Positions 8,071 through 16,347 of a DNA stretch of 64,000 bases are shown here, piece after piece. The notes under the pieces were generated by a model that saw nothing but the letters and a program-made list of their open reading frames with translations, searched no databases and was not told where the DNA came from. Source of the stretch: Ensifer sp. LC163. GTDB taxonomy: Bacteria; Pseudomonadota; Alphaproteobacteria; Rhizobiales; Rhizobiaceae. The translations under genes were made by a program, and so were the position numbers. Each line of letters begins with the position of its first letter. Within the stretch, counting starts at the first letter, position 1. Where the stretch lies: the NCBI RefSeq assembly GCF_001695855.1, contig NZ_MBSS01000001.1:62001-126000 (forward strand), in the 5' to 3' direction.

Positions 8071-8671
8071 CCCGAAGGTCGCAAGCGCAATAGAAACGAA
8101 GATCCTCAAGGGCAACGCCGCACCGGCGGCCAAGGCCGCGACCGGTGCCTATACCCCGGCCGGCGTCTCTCCCAGCCGCCGCTCGCGCCACAAATATACC
8201 GTTCGCCTCTGGGCGGTGCGCCATTCGCGCTTCCTCGAATGGTTCTACAACCGCTTCGCCGACATGTTCCTGCTGTTGCATCCGTTGTGGAAGGCGATCG
8301 GCTACAACAGGGTGGAGCGACCCGTTACCTTCGTCGAACGCCACGTCAAGGGCTTCCTCTTCGACTGTCGCATGTGCGGCCAGTGCGCGCTGTCGTCCAC
8401 CGGCATGTCCTGCCCGATGAACTGTCCGAAGCAGCTGCGCAACGGCCCCTGCGGCGGCGTGCGGGCCAATGGCAATTGCGAGGTCGAGCCGGATATGCCC
8501 TGCGTCTGGGTGCAGGCGTGGAAGGGCTCGCAGAACATGGTGAAGGGCGATGCGATCATGAACGTGCAGAAGCCGGTGAACCAGTCGCTGCGCGAAACCT
8601 CTTCCTGGCTGCGGGTGACGGCGGAAGCAGCCGCCAACCGCGAAGCTCAGGCGAAAGAGAACCAGGCATGA
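8063..8671 (+). CDS. Methylenetetrahydrofolate reductase C-terminal-domain protein (MetV-like)
   Basis: This 202-residue protein carries the MTHFR_C domain. The cluster DCRMCGQC (Cys 102, 105, 108), then MSCPMNCPKQ and GPCGGVRANGNCEV, gives the characteristic Cys-rich motif thought to bind zinc or an iron-sulfur cluster. In acetogens the homologous MetV is the partner subunit of MetF. Residues 40-95 are basic and aromatic and may contact MetF or the membrane. It starts inside the preceding gene (ATG 8063, TGA 8068-8070), with GGAGG at 8050-8054, and its own stop overlaps the MetF-like start as ATGA. This implies strict translational coupling and a multi-subunit complex. Confidence 0.88.
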   Translation: MADPKVASAIETKILKGNAAPAAKAATGAYTPAGVSPSRRSRHKYTVRLWAVRHSRFLEWFYNRFADMFLLLHPLWKAIGYNRVERPVTFVERHVKGFLFDCRMCGQCALSSTGMSCPMNCPKQLRNGPCGGVRANGNCEVEPDMPCVWVQAWKGSQNMVKGDAIMNVQKPVNQSLRETSSWLRVTAEAAANREAQAKENQA

Positions 8672-9759
8672 GCCCCGACTTCAACCCACACGACCCCGGC
8701 GCGCCGCTCGATCCGTTGCCCGGCCACTCCTCGCGCGGACGGCTCGAGCGCGTGTTGCGCCGCGGCGAATTCGCGGTGACCGCCGAACTCAACCCGCCCG
8801 ACAGCGCCAACCCGCAGGACGTCTACGAGCGCGCGGCGATCTTCGACGGCTGGGTCGACGGCATCAACGCGGTCGATGCTTCGGGCGCCAATTGCCACAT
8901 GTCGTCAGTCGGCATCTGCGCGCTCCTGACGCGCATGGGCTATGCCCCGATCATGCAGATCGCCTGCCGCGACAAGAACCGCATCGCCATCCAGGGCGAC
9001 GTGCTCGGCGCCTCGGCCATGGGCGTGCAGAACGTCATGTGCCTGACCGGCGATGGCGTGCAGGCGGGCGACCAGCCGGGCGCCAAGCCCGTGTTCGACC
9101 TCGACTGCATGTCGCTGCTCGAAACCGTGCGCATCATGCGCGACAATTCCAAGTTCCTCTCGGGCCGCAAGCTGACGACGCCGCCGCAGGTGTTTCTCGG
9201 CGCCGCCATCAACCCCTTTGCCCCGCCCTACGACTTCCGCCCCTATCGACTGGCCAAGAAGATCGAGGCCGGCGCCCAGTTCGTCCAGAGCCAGTATTGC
9301 TTCGACGTGCCGATGTTCCGCGAGTACATGAAGAAGGTGCGCGATCTCGGCCTGCACGAAAAATGCTTCATCCTCGTCGGCGTCGGGCCGATGGCCTCAG
9401 CCAAGACCGCCCGCTGGATCCGCTCCAACGTGCCGGGCATCCACATTCCCGACAGTATCATCACGCGGCTGGAGGGCGCAAAGGACCAGAAGAAGGAAGG
9501 CAAGCAGCTCTGCATCGACATCATCAACGAGGTCAAGGAGATCGAAGGCATCTCCGGCGTCCACGTCATGGCCTATCGCCAGGAAGAATATGTCGCAGAG
9601 ATCGTGCATGAATCGGGCGTGTTGAAGGGCCGCCAGCCGTGGAAACACGAGACGCTGCCGGCCGATGCGCTGGTGGCCGAACGGCTGGAGCATATTCGCG
9701 AAGGCAAGGAAGAAAACCAGCAGGAGATGGCCGAGGCCGCCGCCCACCATCCCCACTGA
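8668..9759 (+). CDS. Methylenetetrahydrofolate reductase (MetF-like), probably oxidative
   Basis: The 363-residue protein is a flavin TIM barrel of the MTHFR family: FAVTAELNPPDSANPQDVY at the N-terminus (with the catalytic-site Glu), NVMCLTGDG in the middle, QSQYCFDVPMF (about residues 210-220) and VGVGPMASAKTARWI. It interconverts 5-methyl-THF and 5,10-methylene-THF. Beside a methyl-corrinoid pathway in an aerobe it would most sensibly run in the oxidative direction, feeding methyl groups into the folate pool; this direction is inference. It overlaps the MetV-like gene by 4 bp. The C-terminus ends in an acidic then His-rich tail (EAAAHHPH). A separate biosynthetic metF is expected elsewhere in such a genome. 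Confidence 0.9.
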   Translation: MSPDFNPHDPGAPLDPLPGHSSRGRLERVLRRGEFAVTAELNPPDSANPQDVYERAAIFDGWVDGINAVDASGANCHMSSVGICALLTRMGYAPIMQIACRDKNRIAIQGDVLGASAMGVQNVMCLTGDGVQAGDQPGAKPVFDLDCMSLLETVRIMRDNSKFLSGRKLTTPPQVFLGAAINPFAPPYDFRPYRLAKKIEAGAQFVQSQYCFDVPMFREYMKKVRDLGLHEKCFILVGVGPMASAKTARWIRSNVPGIHIPDSIITRLEGAKDQKKEGKQLCIDIINEVKEIEGISGVHVMAYRQEEYVAEIVHESGVLKGRQPWKHETLPADALVAERLEHIREGKEENQQEMAEAAAHHPH

Positions 9760-9858
9760 GGCAATTGCAGACACAACCGGCACCGGCTCGTCCGGCCGCC
9801 TCCATCGACCAACGGGTGAGATAACGAAACCCGACGCCACAGGATCAAAGGATCTTAC

Positions 9859-10824
9859 ATGACCCGTACCATCGTCGCTTCCGCAACCCGCGAAATCATC
9901 ATCGGTTTCGACCAGCCCTTCTGCGTCATTGGCGAGCGCATCAACCCGACCGGCCGCAAGAAGCTGGCCGCGGAAATGATCGAGGGCAACTTCGACACCG
10001 TCATCAAGGACGCGCTGGAGCAGGTCGCCGCCGGGGCGACAATGCTCGACGTCAATGCCGGCGTCACCGCCGTCAACCCGCACGAGACCGAGCCGCCGCT
10101 CCTGGTCAAGACTCTGGAAATCGTTCAGGGCCTCGTTGATGTGCCGCTGTCGATCGACAGCTCGGTGTCGGCTGCGATCGAGGCGGCGCTGCGCGTCGCC
10201 AAGGGCCGCCCGCTGGTCAACTCCGTCACCGGCGAAGAGGAAAAGCTCGAGGCGATCCTGCCGCTCTGCAAGAAGTACGACGTCCCCGTCGTCGCCATTT
10301 CCAATGACGAAACCGGTATTTCCGAAGATCCTGACGTGCGTTTCGCCGTTGCCAAGAAGATCGTCGAACGCGCCGCCGACTACGGCATCAAGCCGCATGA
10401 CATCGTGGTCGATCCGCTGGTGATGCCGATCGGCGCCATGGGCACAGCCGGCCAGCAGGTCTTTGCGCTCTTGCGCCGCTTGCGCGAAGAGCTGAAGGTC
10501 AACACCACCTGCGGCCTTTCCAACATCTCCTTCGGCCTGCCCCACCGCCACGGCATCAATGCCGGCTTCATCCCCATGGTCATCGGCGCCGGCATGACAT
10601 CGGCGATCATGAACCCCTGCCGCCCGCAGGAGATGGAGGCCGTGCGCGCCGCCAACGTCCTGAACGGCACCGACCCGAACTGCACCCACTGGATCAAGAC
10701 CTACCGCGACCACAAGCCGGCCGAGGGCGGTCACGTGGTTGCAGCCGCTCCGGTCGCCGCCGCAGCCGGCGGACGCCGTGGCGGCCGCGCTGCGCGCACC
10801 GGCGTTGCTGCGGCCCGCGAATAG
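9859..10824 (+). CDS. Methyltetrahydrofolate:corrinoid methyltransferase (MtrH/AcsE-like)
   Basis: The 321-residue protein has the pterin-binding TIM-barrel fold shared with the folate domain of MetH, AcsE and MtrH. It opens with FCVIGERINPTGRKKL, then MLDVNAGVTAVNPHETE, SIDSSVSAAIEAAL and NTTCGLSNISFGLPHR, all standard pterin-site elements. It would transfer the methyl group from the corrinoid protein at 1404 to THF. The last ~25 residues are an appended Ala/Gly/Arg tail (GGRRGGRAARTG) that is not part of the fold and resembles tails on two other enzymes of this cluster. Ribosome site AGGATCAAAGGAT precedes ATG 9859. The preceding gene ends 99 bp upstream, probably in one operon. Confidence 0.9.
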   Translation: MTRTIVASATREIIIGFDQPFCVIGERINPTGRKKLAAEMIEGNFDTVIKDALEQVAAGATMLDVNAGVTAVNPHETEPPLLVKTLEIVQGLVDVPLSIDSSVSAAIEAALRVAKGRPLVNSVTGEEEKLEAILPLCKKYDVPVVAISNDETGISEDPDVRFAVAKKIVERAADYGIKPHDIVVDPLVMPIGAMGTAGQQVFALLRRLREELKVNTTCGLSNISFGLPHRHGINAGFIPMVIGAGMTSAIMNPCRPQEMEAVRAANVLNGTDPNCTHWIKTYRDHKPAEGGHVVAAAPVAAAAGGRRGGRAARTGVAAARE

Positions 10825-10869
10825 GTCTTCGCTTGGCGTCGGACCGCATCTGAAGGGGGCGACACAGTC

Positions 10870-11172
10870 ATGGGAAAGTATCTGCGCGAGGTTGCCATCG
10901 CTGGCCTCGTTGTCATCATCGCCAGATACGTACTCTTTAGGGATGCAGACGAGTTTCAAAGGTTCTACAGTGCACTCAGGACCTACGTTCTGCCAGTCGG
11001 GTTCGCAAACCTCGCGCTGTTTGCCGTCATGCTTGTTGCGTTAACGGCGAACAAGATCAGCCCTGCCTCTCAGAAACGGGTCGCGAATGTCCTTTTCTGG
11101 GTGGGCTCGACAACAATGACCGCAGCGTTTGCCTGGGCAATCGCTGCCGTGAAACTGAGCACGGCATCATAG
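10870..11172 (+). CDS. Small hypothetical membrane protein
   Basis: This 100-residue protein has three hydrophobic stretches: about residues 7-21, 43-60 and 76-94 (VLFWVGSTTMTAAFAWAIAA). I do not recognise the family. GAAGGGGGCGAC precedes the ATG, and the gene is co-oriented with the corrinoid-pathway genes, 45 bp after the methyltransferase gene. It may ride in the same transcript without a role in the pathway. Confidence 0.6.
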   Translation: MGKYLREVAIAGLVVIIARYVLFRDADEFQRFYSALRTYVLPVGFANLALFAVMLVALTANKISPASQKRVANVLFWVGSTTMTAAFAWAIAAVKLSTAS

Positions 11173-11219
11173 TCAGGCATCCGACCGCCGCTGTTGCGGC
11201 ACAAGAGTAGGGATCATCG

Positions 11220-11567
11220 ATGACAACGCGCCGACTTCACCTGGACACGTTCACACTCTGGTTCGAGGCACCTTTCGTGATCGCGCTTCGGCTGCACGAA
11301 ATGCAGATGGCGGCCTTGACCGGAAAAACGCAGGATTCGACCGAGTTTAACCGCATGGTCTCCGAGAAGATTGCGGCCACCGCCGAAAGCGCCATGGCCG
11401 TGAACATGACGCTGTGGCGCGCTGCCTTCGACAATATGGTGCGGCTGATGACCGGCGGAGGCGCGTCGCTTGGCCTGGGGGGAACGGCGGTCGCTTCCGC
11501 CGCGCTGAAGCCCTACGGCAAGCGCGTGCGCGGCAATGCACGGCGCCTGTCGCGCAAGACGTCGTGA
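11220..11567 (+). CDS. Hypothetical protein, phasin-like length and composition
   Basis: The 115-residue protein is soluble and mostly helical: residues 10-80 form a helical region (FNRMVSEKIAATAESAMAVN) reminiscent of short phasin-like proteins, and the last 20 residues are strongly basic (KRVRGNARRLSRKTS). No family is recognised with confidence. It starts with ATG after GTAGGGATC. It lies between the methyltransferase and reactivase genes on the same strand. Confidence 0.6.
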   Translation: MTTRRLHLDTFTLWFEAPFVIALRLHEMQMAALTGKTQDSTEFNRMVSEKIAATAESAMAVNMTLWRAAFDNMVRLMTGGGASLGLGGTAVASAALKPYGKRVRGNARRLSRKTS

Positions 11568-11728
11568 ACGACTAGGCCCAGCGAGCGCAACCCTGACGAA
11601 ATGATGCTCGCAGATCTTTCCATGTCGGGATCTGACAACTATCAGGCAGCATTCCGGTGCAGTCTGAAGCCGTTTACCCATGCTTCGGTCCATCGGGCAG
11701 AAGCGGCCCTGAGGAAAGACAGAACAGA

Positions 11729-13801
11729 ATGCGCATCGAAGGCACTTCCGAAATCGAGACCAACATGACCGAAGCCGCGCGTAAGGATCCGCTCGTTCTG
11801 TTCATGCCGTCGGGCAAGCGCGGCCGCTTCCCGGTCGGCACTCCGGTTCTCGATGCCGCCCGCTCGCTCGGGGTCTATGTCGAAAGTGTCTGCGGCGGCC
11901 GCGCCACCTGCGGGCGCTGTCAGATCGAGGTGCAGGAAGGCAACTTCGCCAAGCACAAGATCATCTCCTCCAACGACCATATTTCGCCTGTCGGGCCGAA
12001 GGAGCAGCGCTACGCCTCCGTGCGCGAGCTGCCCGATGGACGCCGCCTCTCCTGTTCGGCCCAGATCCTCGGCGATCTTGTCGTCGACGTGCCGCAGGAC
12101 ACCGTCATCAACGCCCAGGTGGTGCGCAAGGCGGCAAGCGACCGGGTGATCGAGCGCAACGCCGCCGTCCAGCTCTGCTACGTCGAGGTCGACGAGCCCG
12201 ACATGCACAAGCCGCTTGGCGATCTCGACCGGCTGAAGGTGATGCTGGAAAAGGACTGGGGCTGGAAGGACCTGCTGATCGCACCGCACCTGATCCCGCA
12301 GATCCAGGGCATCCTGCGCAAAGGCAACTGGGCCGTCACCGCCGCGATCCACCGTGACATGGATTCCTCGCGCCCCTTCATCGTCGGCCTGTGGCCCGGC
12401 CTGAAGAACGAGGCCTATGGCGTTGCCTGCGACATCGGCTCGACGACGATCGCCATGCATCTGGTGTCGCTGCTCTCCGGCCGCATCGTTGGGTCTTCCG
12501 GTGCCTCGAACCCGCAGATCCGCTTCGGCGAGGATCTGATGAGCCGGGTTTCCTATGTGATGATGAACCCCGATGGCCGCGAGGCGATGACCAAAGCGGT
12601 GCGCGAGGCAGTCAACGGCCTGATCGGCAAGGTCTGCGCCGAAGGCGAGGTCGACCGCCACGACATCCTCGACATGGTCTTCGTCGGCAACCCGATCATG
12701 CACCACCTGTTCCTCGGCATCGACCCGACCGAACTCGGCCAGGCGCCGTTTGCGCTCGCCGTCTCCGGCGCGCTGCAATACTGGGCACACGAGATCGACA
12801 TCGACGTCAACCGCGGCGCCCGGCTCTACATGCTGCCCTGCATCGCCGGCCATGTCGGCGCCGACGCCGCCGGCGCAACCCTGTCTGAAGGCCCGTACCG
12901 GCAGGACAAGATGATGCTGCTCGTCGATGTCGGCACCAATGCCGAAATCGTCCTTGGCAACAGGCAGCGCGTCGTTGCCGCCTCCTCGCCCACAGGTCCC
13001 GCTTTCGAAGGGGCTGAAATCTCCTCCGGCCAGCGTGCGGCGCCCGGCGCGATCGAGCGCGTGCGCATCGCCCCCGAAACCCTGGAGCCGCGCTTCCGGG
13101 TGATCGGCGTCGACAAATGGTCGGACGAGGACGGCTTTGCCGAGGCGGCGGCTGCCGTCGGCGTCACCGGCATCTGCGGCTCGGCCATCATCGAGATCGT
13201 CGCCGAGATGTATCTGACCGGCATCATCTCGCAGGACGGCGTCGTCGATGGCGCGATGGCGGCGAAAAGCCCGCGCATCATCCCCAACGGCCGCACCTTC
13301 TCCTATCTGCTGCATGAGGGCGACCAGCGCATCACCGTCACGCAGAACGATATCCGCGCGATCCAGCTCGCCAAGGCAGCGCTTTATGCCGGCATCAAGC
13401 TGCTGATGGAAAAGCTTGATATCGACCATGTCGACACCATCCGTTTTGCCGGCGCTTTCGGCTCGTTCATCGATCCGAAATACGCCATGGTGCTGGGCCT
13501 GATCCCGGACTGCGACCTCGATGAGGTCAAGGCCGTCGGCAATGCGGCCGGCACCGGCGCGCTGATGGCGCTGCTCAACCGCGGCCACCGCCGCGAGATC
13601 GAGCAAACCGTCAGCAAAATCGAGAAGATAGAGACGGCTCTTGAATCAAAGTTTCAGGAGCATTTCATCAATGCCATGGCGATGCCGAACAAGGTCGACG
13701 CCTTCCCGAAACTGTCTGCGGTCGTCACCCTGCCGGAGCGCAAGGTGACCGCGGATGATGGCGACAGCAGCGGCCGTCGCCGTCGGCGCAGCCGCGAGTA
13801 G
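11729..13801 (+). CDS. Corrinoid-activating [2Fe-2S]/ASKHA reactivase (RACo/RamA-like)
   Basis: The 690-residue protein combines an N-terminal plant-type ferredoxin domain (CGGRATCGRC near residues 55-64, fourth Cys in RLSCSAQ near 109) with a linker and a C-terminal ASKHA ATPase domain (DIGSTTIAMHL, DVGTNAEIVLGN, GTGALMALL). Proteins of this build (RACo, DUF4445) use reductant and ATP to return inactive cob(II)alamin to cob(I)alamin on corrinoid proteins. That is needed whenever the super-reduced cofactor is oxidised by accident, so it is especially relevant in an aerobe. The C-terminal end is SSGRRRRRSRE, another basic tail. The start could be 11729 (GAGGAAA upstream) or the ATG at 11765; both precede the domain. 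Confidence 0.9.
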   Translation: MRIEGTSEIETNMTEAARKDPLVLFMPSGKRGRFPVGTPVLDAARSLGVYVESVCGGRATCGRCQIEVQEGNFAKHKIISSNDHISPVGPKEQRYASVRELPDGRRLSCSAQILGDLVVDVPQDTVINAQVVRKAASDRVIERNAAVQLCYVEVDEPDMHKPLGDLDRLKVMLEKDWGWKDLLIAPHLIPQIQGILRKGNWAVTAAIHRDMDSSRPFIVGLWPGLKNEAYGVACDIGSTTIAMHLVSLLSGRIVGSSGASNPQIRFGEDLMSRVSYVMMNPDGREAMTKAVREAVNGLIGKVCAEGEVDRHDILDMVFVGNPIMHHLFLGIDPTELGQAPFALAVSGALQYWAHEIDIDVNRGARLYMLPCIAGHVGADAAGATLSEGPYRQDKMMLLVDVGTNAEIVLGNRQRVVAASSPTGPAFEGAEISSGQRAAPGAIERVRIAPETLEPRFRVIGVDKWSDEDGFAEAAAAVGVTGICGSAIIEIVAEMYLTGIISQDGVVDGAMAAKSPRIIPNGRTFSYLLHEGDQRITVTQNDIRAIQLAKAALYAGIKLLMEKLDIDHVDTIRFAGAFGSFIDPKYAMVLGLIPDCDLDEVKAVGNAAGTGALMALLNRGHRREIEQTVSKIEKIETALESKFQEHFINAMAMPNKVDAFPKLSAVVTLPERKVTADDGDSSGRRRRRSRE

Positions 13802-13869
13802 ATCGCTCTTGCGCGCGGCAGTCCGGTAATCGCTGCGGCTTTCGACCTCACGCCCGCTACGCTCATTTG

Positions 13870-14020
13870 CCCCTCACCCTAACCCTCTCCCCGCAAGCGG
13901 GGAGAGGGAACGCGCTCACCTCGCGGGAGTCGCGAACGTAGCTGGGGATACGAGCGGGCGCGGCATATCCCTTCTCCCCGCTCGCGGGGAGAAGGTCGCG
14001 GCAGCGGGATGAGGGGCGGA
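13870..14020. repeat. GC-rich palindromic intergenic repeats (rhizobial type)
   Basis: Two hairpin-forming units CTCTCCCCGC-AA-GCGGGGAGAG (from 13886) and CTTCTCCCCG-CT-CGCGGGGAGAAG (from 13970) are flanked by CCCCTCACCC and its complement GATGAGGGGC. This is a common dispersed repeat of Rhizobiales intergenic regions. It fills the gap between the convergent reactivase and VIT-like genes and may assist termination. Confidence 0.7.
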
Positions 14021-14176
14021 CACGACCTCTTGCGGCCAATTCGAGCCCCGCATCGCTCCACGTAGCCTTCGTCGCAAACGCCCCCAACAGCCCCGCCCAG
14101 CCGGATTCGGAATCGAGCGAAGCGCGCGCTTCGTTTGCCTTGGCGCTGACGCTGATTGCGCGAAGTCACGCCGTTT

Positions 14177-14830
14177 CTAACCACCAAGCGCGATCGTCAC
14201 CGTAACAAGGACGCCACCGATCGCCGCCATGGCAAAGGCCATCGGCCAGGGGCTTCGCCCCATGTAGCGGCCAAGCTGGGCGCCGATGACGAACAGCATC
14301 ACCAGCGCGACGGCATTCGAGACGCGCATGGCAAGGTCGATGCGCTCGATCAGCAGAAACGGAATGCTCGGCGGCAGGGTCGAAATGGCGACAAGCGCGA
14401 AGATGGCGAGCGCTGCCCGCAGGTCGCGGCGGGTCACGACCGGTTGATGATCGTGGGCCGGCAGCGCACGAACCCTGGTCAGCAGCGTTTCCGCTTCGGC
14501 TTCTGAGGCAACCAATCGGACATTGTCGGGCAGGTTCTCGTAAAACACCTCGCGCGCCCGCGGCAAAGGCTCGCGCCGCAGCGTCTCGATCAAGCCGCGG
14601 CGCTTGACGCGCTCCACCGCGGTCGTCAGCACATGCATGACGCCGTCGACGATGCCCCAGGCCAGATTGCAGCCGAAAGCGGCGCCGAGTACCGCCATCA
14701 CTTTCTCGCCGCCACCGACCGCCACACTCATCGTGCCGGTGAAGGACAGCGCCATCAGCAGCCCGAAGACGATCTCCGACAGGCGATCGATCGGATCCAG
14801 AACGGGGCGCGGCTGGTCATCGGTCGCCAT
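14177..14830 (-). CDS. VIT1/CCC1-type membrane protein
   Basis: The 217-residue protein has two N-terminal membrane helices (residues 16-60, LMALSFTGTMSVAVGGGEKV and VLGAAFGCNLAWGIVDGVMHVL), a soluble middle of about 90 residues and three C-terminal helices. The N-terminal part resembles the VIT1/CCC1 iron/manganese transporter family, but the match is by pattern only. The start at ATG 14830 is likely; a TTG start at 14860 would add ten residues. The convergent arrangement with the reactivase gene argues against a shared operon. Confidence 0.6.
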   Translation of the reverse strand: MATDDQPRPVLDPIDRLSEIVFGLLMALSFTGTMSVAVGGGEKVMAVLGAAFGCNLAWGIVDGVMHVLTTAVERVKRRGLIETLRREPLPRAREVFYENLPDNVRLVASEAEAETLLTRVRALPAHDHQPVVTRRDLRAALAIFALVAISTLPPSIPFLLIERIDLAMRVSNAVALVMLFVIGAQLGRYMGRSPWPMAFAMAAIGGVLVTVTIALGG

Positions 14831-14893
14831 GGCACGCCATATCCCCTGTGCGCAGGTCAACGAATGACGAGAGGGCCGGAGCCGGCCGCTTGG

Positions 14894-15817
14894 TCAGGCA
14901 ACCGCCGACGCAAGCCGCACCTCTCCCGACTGCATCCTCAGTTCGGCGAAGGCTTCGCGAACGTGATCTGCCACCGCCAGCACCGGCGCCGACGCACTGT
15001 CGATCACCTGCAGGCCGATATCGTAGTGGCCAAGGTCCGGCAGGCCGTCGCGCTCGCCAAGCTGCACCATCTCGCCGTGGACGAGATAACGCGGCAGCGG
15101 CGCGATGGCGAGGCCGGCGAGCACGGCAGCCCGTTGCCCGGTCGTATAGGCACTGAGGAAGGCGATGCGGAACCTGCGGCCGGCGCGCGACAGCTTCTCC
15201 ACCGCATCGGCCCGCCAGACGCAGCCATCCTCCCACATCGACACCGGCAGCGGATCCCTAAGATGGGCATTGCCGCATTTGGCGCCGGCCCAGACGAGCT
15301 TCTCCTGCATCAGGATCTCGCCGTTCTTCGGCGCGATATCGGTCAGGCTGTTGAAGATGGCGATGTCGAGGCGATGTTCATCGACGCGCTTGCGCATGGC
15401 GCCGCTCATGCCGATCGATACGTCGACCGTGACGTTCGGATAGGAGTCGGCAAAACGCTTCAGCACATCGGGCAGGATGCGCTCGCCGACATCCTCGGGG
15501 GCGCCAACGCGCACGACACCGTTCATGTCAGGCAGCAGGAAGCGCGACACCGTCTCGTTGTTGAGCGCCAGCAGGCGTCGGGCAAAGCCCAGCAGCATCT
15601 CCCCTTTCGGCGTCAGCGACACCGAGCGCGCGTCGCGAAGAAAGAGCGTACAGCCGAGCAGCTCTTCCAGCTTCTTGATCTGCATCGAAACCGCCGACGG
15701 CGTGCGGTAGACCGTTTCGGCCGCGGTGGTGAAGTTGCCGGTCTCGGCGATGGCGACAAAAGTCTTCAACACATCCATTTCCAGGAGCGGAAGCGCGTGG
15801 CGCATCATCATGTTCAT
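14894..15817 (-). CDS. LysR-family transcriptional regulator
   Basis: The 307-residue protein has an N-terminal winged helix-turn-helix (LKTFVAIAETGNFTTAAETVYRTPSAVS.. pattern, residues about 15-60, of the LrhA-like LysR subgroup) and a type-2 periplasmic-binding effector domain. The ATG at 15817 has GGAT seven bases upstream and was preferred to a TTG at 15835. It is divergent from two small genes (15931, 16348). Two similar palindromes with TTTGAT half sites lie in the intergenic spaces of this locus and are candidate binding sites. In rhizobia such LysR genes often sit beside small DUF1127-type genes; effector and targets are not known. Confidence 0.9.
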   Translation of the reverse strand: MNMMMRHALPLLEMDVLKTFVAIAETGNFTTAAETVYRTPSAVSMQIKKLEELLGCTLFLRDARSVSLTPKGEMLLGFARRLLALNNETVSRFLLPDMNGVVRVGAPEDVGERILPDVLKRFADSYPNVTVDVSIGMSGAMRKRVDEHRLDIAIFNSLTDIAPKNGEILMQEKLVWAGAKCGNAHLRDPLPVSMWEDGCVWRADAVEKLSRAGRRFRIAFLSAYTTGQRAAVLAGLAIAPLPRYLVHGEMVQLGERDGLPDLGHYDIGLQVIDSASAPVLAVADHVREAFAELRMQSGEVRLASAVA

Positions 15818-15862
15818 GGCGGCATCCTTGTTCAATAAAACTGACAGATTGCTTCAATCCAT

Positions 15863-15886
15863 TTCGTTTGATTGAACATCAACGAA
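15863..15886. promoter_or_regulatory. Candidate LysR operator 1
   Basis: TTCGTTTGAT-N5-ATCAACGAA is a nearly perfect inverted repeat 45 bp upstream of the LysR start and 45 bp before the divergent small gene, a typical position for an autoregulated divergent promoter. Confidence 0.5.
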
Positions 15887-15930
15887 GACCCATAGTCAAG
15901 TTGCAAGGACGGTAAGGAAGGAAACCAGCC

Positions 15931-16251
15931 ATGTCCGCGACAACAATGGTCTTCGCTGCCCCGCAGGACATCCAGCGCGTGAGCAAGGTGATGCCCAAGA
16001 TGAATCGCACTCCGGAACATGCCGTGCGCATGGCAGATGCCCTGCCTGCCAGACAGGCCAATCCCGATGGCGATCTCGTGCTGTCGCTCCTCTCCCACGT
16101 GCAATCGCTGATCGACGGCATTGCACGAAAACGACGGGCAAAACGCATCGCCCGGAATCGGGTGGAAACCTACCGCGAATTGGCGAAACTGCCCAAGCGG
16201 GTCCGTAACGACGTCATCTTTGGCGAGACGCTGATTGATCACTATGTTTGA
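15931..16251 (+). CDS. Hypothetical protein beside LysR gene
   Basis: The 106-residue protein is soluble and basic in its C-terminal half. The segment RVETYRELAKLPKRVRNDV resembles the short Arg-rich helix of DUF1127-type proteins but lacks the full motif. It starts at ATG 15931 after AAGGAAGGAAACC. The divergent LysR gene probably controls it. Confidence 0.6.
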   Translation: MSATTMVFAAPQDIQRVSKVMPKMNRTPEHAVRMADALPARQANPDGDLVLSLLSHVQSLIDGIARKRRAKRIARNRVETYRELAKLPKRVRNDVIFGETLIDHYV

Positions 16252-16266
16252 TGAAAAACATCAAAC
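16246..16266. promoter_or_regulatory. Candidate LysR operator 2
   Basis: GTTTGATG-N5-CATCAAAC is a perfect inverted repeat that overlaps the stop codon of the preceding gene and lies about 80 bp before the DUF1127-like gene. Its half site matches that of operator 1. A third half site CGTTTGAA follows at 16271. Confidence 0.45.
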
Positions 16267-16347
16267 ATATTCGTTTGAATGATGATTAGGGTTGCGACAC
16301 ATATAGACCGTGGTCGCGACCTCTGAGGCACTCAGAAGGAGCCATGA

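Noticed and set aside
9397-10959. Minus-strand open frame of 520 codons
   Set aside because: It is antisense to the MetF-like and MtrH-like genes, crosses gene boundaries and has no recognisable domain.
11642-13606. Minus-strand open frame of 654 codons
   Set aside because: It is antisense to the RACo-like gene and its composition (Asp/Val/His/Arg-rich) marks it as a shadow.
13870-14020. Possible CRISPR-like array of GC-rich repeats
   Set aside because: Only two non-identical palindromes without regular spacers; fits a dispersed rhizobial repeat.
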